Below, piece after piece: positions 58,290 through 64,000 of a stretch of 64,000 bases of DNA. Within the stretch, counting starts at the first letter, position 1. Each line of letters begins with the position of its first letter. The position numbers and the translations under genes are program-made. The notes under the pieces were generated by a model, which did not search any database, was not told the DNA's origin, and was given only the letters and a program-made list of their open reading frames with translations. Source of the stretch: Epiperipatus broadwayi (taxonomy: Eukaryota > Onychophora > Udeonychophora > Euonychophora > Peripatidae); the NCBI GenBank assembly GCA_028023455.1, contig JAQFVV010006311.1, positions 3,024,147-3,088,146 of the forward strand. The letters run 5' to 3'.

Positions 58290-60480
58290 ATCTACTTCAG
58301 GATATTGTTTCCAAGTTCAATTCCGTTTTTCAGACCCATGGCCAGTCTTCTCCACATCACACTAACCAATTTTCTTATTTCATCCATCCATCTTTTCATG
58401 TGATCTCTTTCTAGGTCTCTTCTAATCTCTGATGATCTAATTTAAAATGTCAACTATCCATTATAAACTTTTTAGCAACATCTGTTTGTTTGTTTAACTA
58501 TATATTTCACTCACAATCCATTTTTGTTATTACTAAAATATATATCTTCATTCAGTGGTCTGAATTCTCAGTACTGCTCTTTTTTTAAGTATTCAAATTT
58601 CAGATCTATAGATAAGAACAAGTAAAACACATATATTAAAAACTTCCTTTTCAAACACACACACATATACATATATATTTAATATTAAGTTATTTCTACC
58701 AAAAGCCCTTCATCTAAATGAACTTTTATACTTAATTTCACTTATTATGTTTTCATGTGCATTAATAATCTGAGCAAAACATTTGCAGTTGTTAACTTTT
58801 TTTAACTCACCATCATCAATTTTTAATTTCTTCAGAAAAAAATCCATTAAATATTATTATAGTTGTTTTAGAGTATTATTTTTAGTCTACTTTAGTACTT
58901 TTATCTGATAATCTTGTAACATTTCCTTAAATTAAAGCTTTATTTGTTAAAGATATTACATTCTCTAACGAAATTCAAACGATTTAATTAATTTTCATGA
59001 ATTTTTAATTTGTCAGCTTCCCGTTTTAATCCACAAAATACTTTTTGTAAAATTGTTATAAAAATTTTGAAAAAAAAAGAGAATTATCCTGTCCTACAGC
59101 TTTCTCAATGTTAATCGTCTTAATATGACCCTATATGATGTCATCTCTGCTATTGCATTTTGATAAATATTCTTAGAATATGATAATATTCCAAGTCTAT
59201 ATACTAATCATTCAAAGCTTTAATCACCTTGGAAATGCTTATAAAATCAAATATATTTTCATAACATACAAAATATAATGGCAAATCATATTCATTAGCT
59301 CTTTTTATAATTTTTCGATATTTGCATCTAATCCACGGTGCTAAATCAATTTTAAATCCAGCTTGCTCTTTTGATTAGTTTGAATCTGAAGTTCATTGTA
59401 GATGAGTTATAACTATCTTGGTAAAGATTTTGTATAGATTATCTCATAGGTCTGTAATTTTTAATATCTTCTTTATCATCTTTTCTAAATTACTATTAAA
59501 TTTTTCCAATCATTTGGTACAACTTTATCATTTAAAAATTTAGTTTATAACTTAGACAATATTTCTTTTATAGTTTGATCTGCTTTTTAAGCTTTTCCCT
59601 TTTCCACAGAATAAATTGCATGGCCCACATATCTATTTAAAATAGATGGAAATTTAGAAGACACAGTAATTGTAGAGAATATTTTGCTTTCTGCTCTCTA
59701 TTACTACATAATTCTTTATAGACCTCTTTCACACATTGTATTATATCATCCATCTTTTTAATAATAATTCCATCTTTCTTCTTATTGTTGAAATAACTTT
59801 GCTTTCAAGACCACTTTTAAGACTTTTATTTTCTTCTATAGCCTCTTTTTCACCAATTCACAATTATATTTTTCATATCATTATTAACTTTTTTATTATT
59901 TAAAAAAAAACTCTAGGTATTCAATTCTTTTTACTGAATCATTTATAAAATCTTCATATTCCATTTTTTTATATATTGCTGGTCTGGGTAAAAATTTACT
60001 GATGAATTGATGCTTTTTGTACCATTTAATATTGATCCGGATTTTAATAGAATATTAATTATCTTATGATTGATTTCTCTGAACCATTTTCAAAAGCATT
60101 ATAATTTTGAAATAGCTATTTCTTATTAGTTAAAATATAAATTAAATTTGTAGTATATTTAATTGGGTGCTTCCATTTCTATTTTAATTTAATATTTTTT
60201 GACATAAAATAGTCCTAATAGGTAGTTTTATTTTCCTGAGAACATCACAAGTTAATACTATATATGTGTGCTGTATTCACAGATAATGAAGCTAATATGT
60301 ATCGAAAAATGCTATATTAGCTGAGCGCTTTCCATATTCATAGCTACAATTTTGTTAAAAACTGCAATGTCCTCTACAGCACTTTTATCTTTCAATCATT
60401 TATCAAATGTAGCATTAAAGTCTCCCAAGACAATTTTAAAATGCTGTTTGTTTTGATCAAAACCATTACCGTATATTTAT
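58290..60480 (-). mobile_element. APE-type LINE, 5'-truncated, heavily decayed (copy L1a)
   Basis: On the minus strand, IVLGDFNAT (60408-60434) is the GDFNA motif of an APE endonuclease, followed by the usual F...L.M segment. An RT relic with an EDIKNYRP motif follows near 59480, and the 3' end gives RRDLERDHMKRWMDEIRKLV and then WRRLAMGLKNG (58330-58440). That end is the C-terminal R.(R/K)RW.D.IRK...W..LA block of RTE/Jockey-type LINEs. Stops throughout. The 3' half is related to 61645-64000. Confidence 0.75.
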
Positions 60481-61644
60481 AGCAAAAAATTATCAATTTT
60501 TTTTCTCCTAAAATAATAGAAATAGTTCAAGATTTATAAATTGATGAAAAACTTTTTTTTTTATAAACTTTAAAAAAAAAAAAAAAAAGAAATAAAAACT
60601 ATAAATATTATACCTAATCAATCATATGATTTTCATATCTATGATAAATGGATTAGAAAAAGCAAATATAAAGAAAATTCAAGACTTTATAAGATCAACT
60701 GATTAAGGAAAGTCTTAAAAATCTCATGTTCTGAACCAAATGCAAATGATGAAGTCGGAATTAAGTAAAAATAATGTCTATTTACTGTTATAAGGAAAAA
60801 TATTTTTAAGTTGAAATGCTTAATATTAGAAAGTGATAAAAATACTGTTTTAAAAATAAATGAAAGGAGTAACTGGAAAAAAACAGACTACAACAATCAG
60901 TGGAAAAACATAAAGCGATACAAAAACAAACAGTGAATAAGATACAATATAGATAAATTGTGATGATACTAACTTTAGGGTTGAAAAGAGCAAGATAACA
61001 ATTGAAATAAATAAGTAAAAATAAACACGAATTTAATTAAAATAATTTCTAATAGAAAAACGAAAGTGTAGAAGCATAATTTAAGTTATGATGATAAAAA
61101 TATAAACAAAAAAACTTATAAAATGTTCAGTAGTTATTATCGAAAGTTCATATTGTTAAAAATGTGTGGCGATAATTTACATTCATTTTTCTTTCTTATG
61201 TGTTAAAAATGAGAGATTGTTGATGATAAAAAGTATTATATACCCATGAGAGTTGAATCCGTAACTGTTTGATTTCAATTAGAAACTAACACTGACTGAA
61301 CTGTTTTCTTTACTTATTAAAAATAAAGAAGTAAAAAAATATATAGTATAGAAGTTTAATAAGTATTAGTTATGAAATATAAATTGGGAAATCTATACAA
61401 GTGGTAAACATTAGTTGTAATAATTTAAAGGATTTTTTTTAAAAAAAACTATTAAATATAATTAAATACTTATTTTAAAAATAAATACATTTATTTAATT
61501 TTTTAAAATATATTTTTATTATCTTTTAATGTATCGAAAATTACACTTAAAAACATTTCCAGATTACACTCAGAGTTTTATTCAAGTTTTTAGAAAGTTA
61601 GATATATATTAAGAATTTTAGGTGTTGATTTATAATAATTTTAA
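60481..61644. other. AT-rich non-coding DNA
   Basis: Poly-A/poly-T runs near 60550-60590; otherwise nothing supported. Confidence 0.5.
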
Positions 61645-62775
61645 ATAACATCATCATCATCGTCATTTTCAACCATTGTCAATCCATTGCAGGATAAAAT
61701 TCTTTCTATGTTTAATCCAATTTCTCTGATCCATGGCTTTTCTTCTTCACAATATAACAGCGATTTTTCTTATTTTATCCACCTATCTCACATATAATAC
61801 ATTTCTAAATCTTTTACAATTTTTGGGGTCCAATTTAAAACGCCACCTGCTCATTCGTTTCTTAATTCTTTCAAAGATATTCAGTGATACCTATTTGTTT
61901 TCTCTTTTATTGAACTCATTTTATGTCTCTTCTTATTACTTAGAACATACACCTTTCCATACTTCATTAAATGTTTTGAAATCTTTGTATTTCTATTCTA
62001 TTAACTATCCAAATCTCATCCATAAATAAAAAAACAATATACATGTTTATTAAACTCTCCCTTTTAATACACATTTTCACCAAAAGACCTACAGTCAAGT
62101 TTAAATCTATGATTAATTTCATCCTTTATATTTTCATCTTCACTAATAATTTGGCCAAACTATTTGTTGTTGTTAACTTCTTCTACTTCATAATTATCAG
62201 CGTTTTTTCCCTGAGAAAATCTATTAAACATTAATACTTTAATCTTTTTAGAATTTATATTCAATCCCAATTTCTTGCATTCATCTGATAATTCTTGTAA
62301 CATTCTTTGTACCTCTGAAGCATTATTTATTATCTGCAGAATCTAGTTGACTTAAAAAAATCTCTATTTATTTTTATACCTTTACTTCTCATTTAATCAA
62401 CAAAATAGTTTTCGTAAAACTGCAGTAAAAATTTAGACATAGAAAATGATCCCATTGCAATCTTCTCAATGTTAATCCTTTTAGTATTACCTTGGGATAT
62501 AATCATTGCTATACCATTTTGATAAATATTCAACAAAATATCATTAAATCCTGGGTCTATATCACAATAATACGTCAATCATCATAGAAATGCTTATAGA
62601 ATCAAATACCATTTCATAATCTACAAATCCAAAATATAGTAACAATTCATACTTGTCTATTTTTCTCTAAATTCGAATTATATATGGATGTGTTCTATTG
62701 TTCTAAAATCAGTTTTAAATACATCTTATTCTTTAGAGTGGTTACAATCCAGAGTTTGCTGTAGGTAAGTTGTAA

Positions 62776-63030
62776 TTACTTTGGTGAAGATTTAGTATAA
62801 AATTGATGTCTTAGTATAAAATTGATATTTTCTTCATTATTTTTCTTAAATATCAATATTCGTATTACATTCTTCCAATTATTTGGTACAACCTTATCTT
62901 TTAAAAATGTGATATATTGCTTTGCCAACAATTTTTCAATTTCTTCATTTTCTTTATTTACAATTCTAATAATAACTCCATCATTTTCTGGAGATTTCCC
63001 CTTCTTTATAGATTTAATTGCATTTTCCAC
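62776..63030 (-). pseudogene. LINE reverse-transcriptase fragment
   Basis: An open piece of 84 residues reads AIKSIKKGKSPENDGVI, then VPNNWKNVIRILIFKKNNEE. This matches the RT opening of non-LTR elements (AI..(M/L)K.GK.PG.DG, then P..W....I..I.KKG). The following residues are frame-broken; toward the 3' end (about 62190) a FGQIISEDENIKDEI segment matches the YLG..IS.DG...EI block. Confidence 0.8.
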
Positions 63031-63326
63031 ACTTCATTTAAAATACTTTGCAATAAGAAAATATAGTAACTGTAGGGCATTCTATGTTTTCTTGATCTTT
63101 ATTATTATTATTATTATATAATTTTTTATAGGATGCCATTGTCTGTTTGGTTATAGTTTCAACTTTTTTTAATATTGCTTCAGCAACTTTCCTTCCATTA
63201 CCAAAATGTTATTTTACATTTAGAGACTTTTATTATTTTCTATAACTTTTTTTTTGTCAATTCACAATTATATTTTTTATTTCTTTATTAATTCTTTTTT
63301 GTAGAATTTTATAAAACTCTACATAC

Positions 63327-63750
63327 AACTTAAGGAATAATATTTCTGTAGTGTAATTTTTACTACACTGCTTTCACGTATGGTAGAGACGGATATATAT
63401 CCATTATTAACACCTTGTGAAGGAAGGGATGTCATCAGAAACATATAATCAAAAAACATAGATGTATGATCTCCAAGAAGTATATTAATAATTTTTATTA
63501 GTCATTTATTAGACTAGAGATTATTCACTTAATCAATAATATTTCTGTATGTAATTTTCACTATATCACTCTGCCGTATGTATTTGGTCATATGTTTATA
63601 ATGATATCCCTTCACAAGCTATTAAAAGCAGATAGAAACCAATTCAATTTGCATGAAAGGGATGTAATAAAAATTACACTACAGAAATATTATTCATTAA
63701 ATGGATTATCTCTAGTCTAATGAATGACTAATAAAAATTATTAATCTAGA
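63327..63750. mobile_element. inverted-repeat element inserted in LINE L1b
   Basis: The segment about 63484-63563 (TAATTTTTATTAGTCATT, then AATAATATTTCTGTA) is the reverse complement of about 63669-63747, giving arms of roughly 80 bp. The left end (63337: ATAATATTTCTGTAGTGTAA) repeats the arm motif a third time. The interval is absent from the homologous LINE copy at about 59930, so its boundaries are supported by an empty-site comparison. Confidence 0.75.
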
Positions 63751-64000
63751 TATACAATTCTTTTTAATGGATCATTATTAAAATTTTTCATACATAGTCT
63801 TGTCTTGGTAAAAAAAAATTATTGGTATATTGCTGCCTTTCTATACCTTATATTTTTCTTGAAGTTTTTAATACAGTATCAATTATCTTCTTATTGAATT
63901 AATAGAGTGTCAATTATCTTCTTATTTGACTAAATTAAAAATCTGTTCATATTTTAAAACGATTTTCAAGTTCTAATTAAACTTCACTGGAGTGTTTCAT

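Larger units (their letters stand above)
61645..64000 (-). mobile_element. APE-type LINE (copy L1b), continues past window end
   Basis: Related to L1a over most of its length. The 3' end lies at a (GAT)n tail (plus-strand CATCATCATCATCGTC at 61649), preceded by a KPWIREIGLN segment equal to the C-terminal block of L1a. The RT part is at 62776-63030. It is interrupted at 63327-63750 by an inverted-repeat element and resumes at 63751 with sequence matching 59930-60080 of L1a. A 3' microsatellite tail is typical of RTE-type LINEs. Confidence 0.8.

Noticed and set aside
61733-62234. Plus-strand hydrophobic frames that look like membrane proteins
   Set aside because: They are the complement of the decayed LINE L1b, whose A/K-rich coding strand reads as F/L-rich on the other strand.

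Overview
This window is very AT-rich, gene-poor animal DNA. I found no convincing host gene, rRNA gene or spliced structure, no bacterial operon, and no CRISPR. The sequence is a layered graveyard of transposable elements: Penelope-like elements (PLEs), APE-type LINEs, tRNA-derived SINEs, Tc1/mariner-type DNA transposons, foldback/MITE-like elements, and many (TA)n and (TAA)n microsatellites. That mixture suggests an invertebrate metazoan with a large repeat-rich genome (mollusc, cnidarian, flatworm and arachnid are all possible). The sequence alone does not settle the phylum.

Layout. 1-4.1 kb: AT-rich DNA, a 93-bp tandem duplication, and a 963-bp TA-flanked element with terminal inverted repeats. 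4.7-5 kb: SINE family S3, second copy at 35.3 kb. 8.75-9.55 kb: a dead mariner with TIRs, TA target duplications and transposase remnants. 9.8 kb: a hairpin element, other copies at 6.3 and 45.3 kb. 12.57-16.36 kb: a nested complex. An old PLE with terminal sequences in inverted orientation was invaded by two 5'-truncated copies of a second PLE family arranged head to head, and one of those carries a further 138-bp insertion with target duplication. 16.4-16.8 kb and 49.5-50.2 kb: one foldback family, the second copy being a palindrome of about 680 bp. 18.1 and 56.7 kb: a minimal SINE that is little more than a tRNA body plus A-tail. 18.9-19.9 kb: a third PLE family on the minus strand. 28.7-30.7 kb: a frame-broken gag/ORF1-like coding region with a CCHC zinc knuckle. 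32.1-32.2 kb: a nearly perfect 141-bp palindrome. 33.5-35 kb: small tandem duplications and a 62-bp minisatellite. 39.95-42.72 kb: the most complete PLE, with 56-bp direct terminal repeats, RT motifs, GIY-YIG endonuclease and a tRNA-like module between endonuclease and terminal repeat. 43.1-43.9, 58.3-60.5 and 61.6-64 kb: three LINE fragments, the last interrupted by a roughly 420-bp inverted-repeat element.

No gene here appears to work with another in a pathway. All recognisable coding regions are parts of selfish elements and nearly all are broken by stops, frameshifts or mutated catalytic residues. The most interesting observation is that all three copies of the second PLE family carry the same tRNA-like, A-box/B-box sequence just 3' of the endonuclease.
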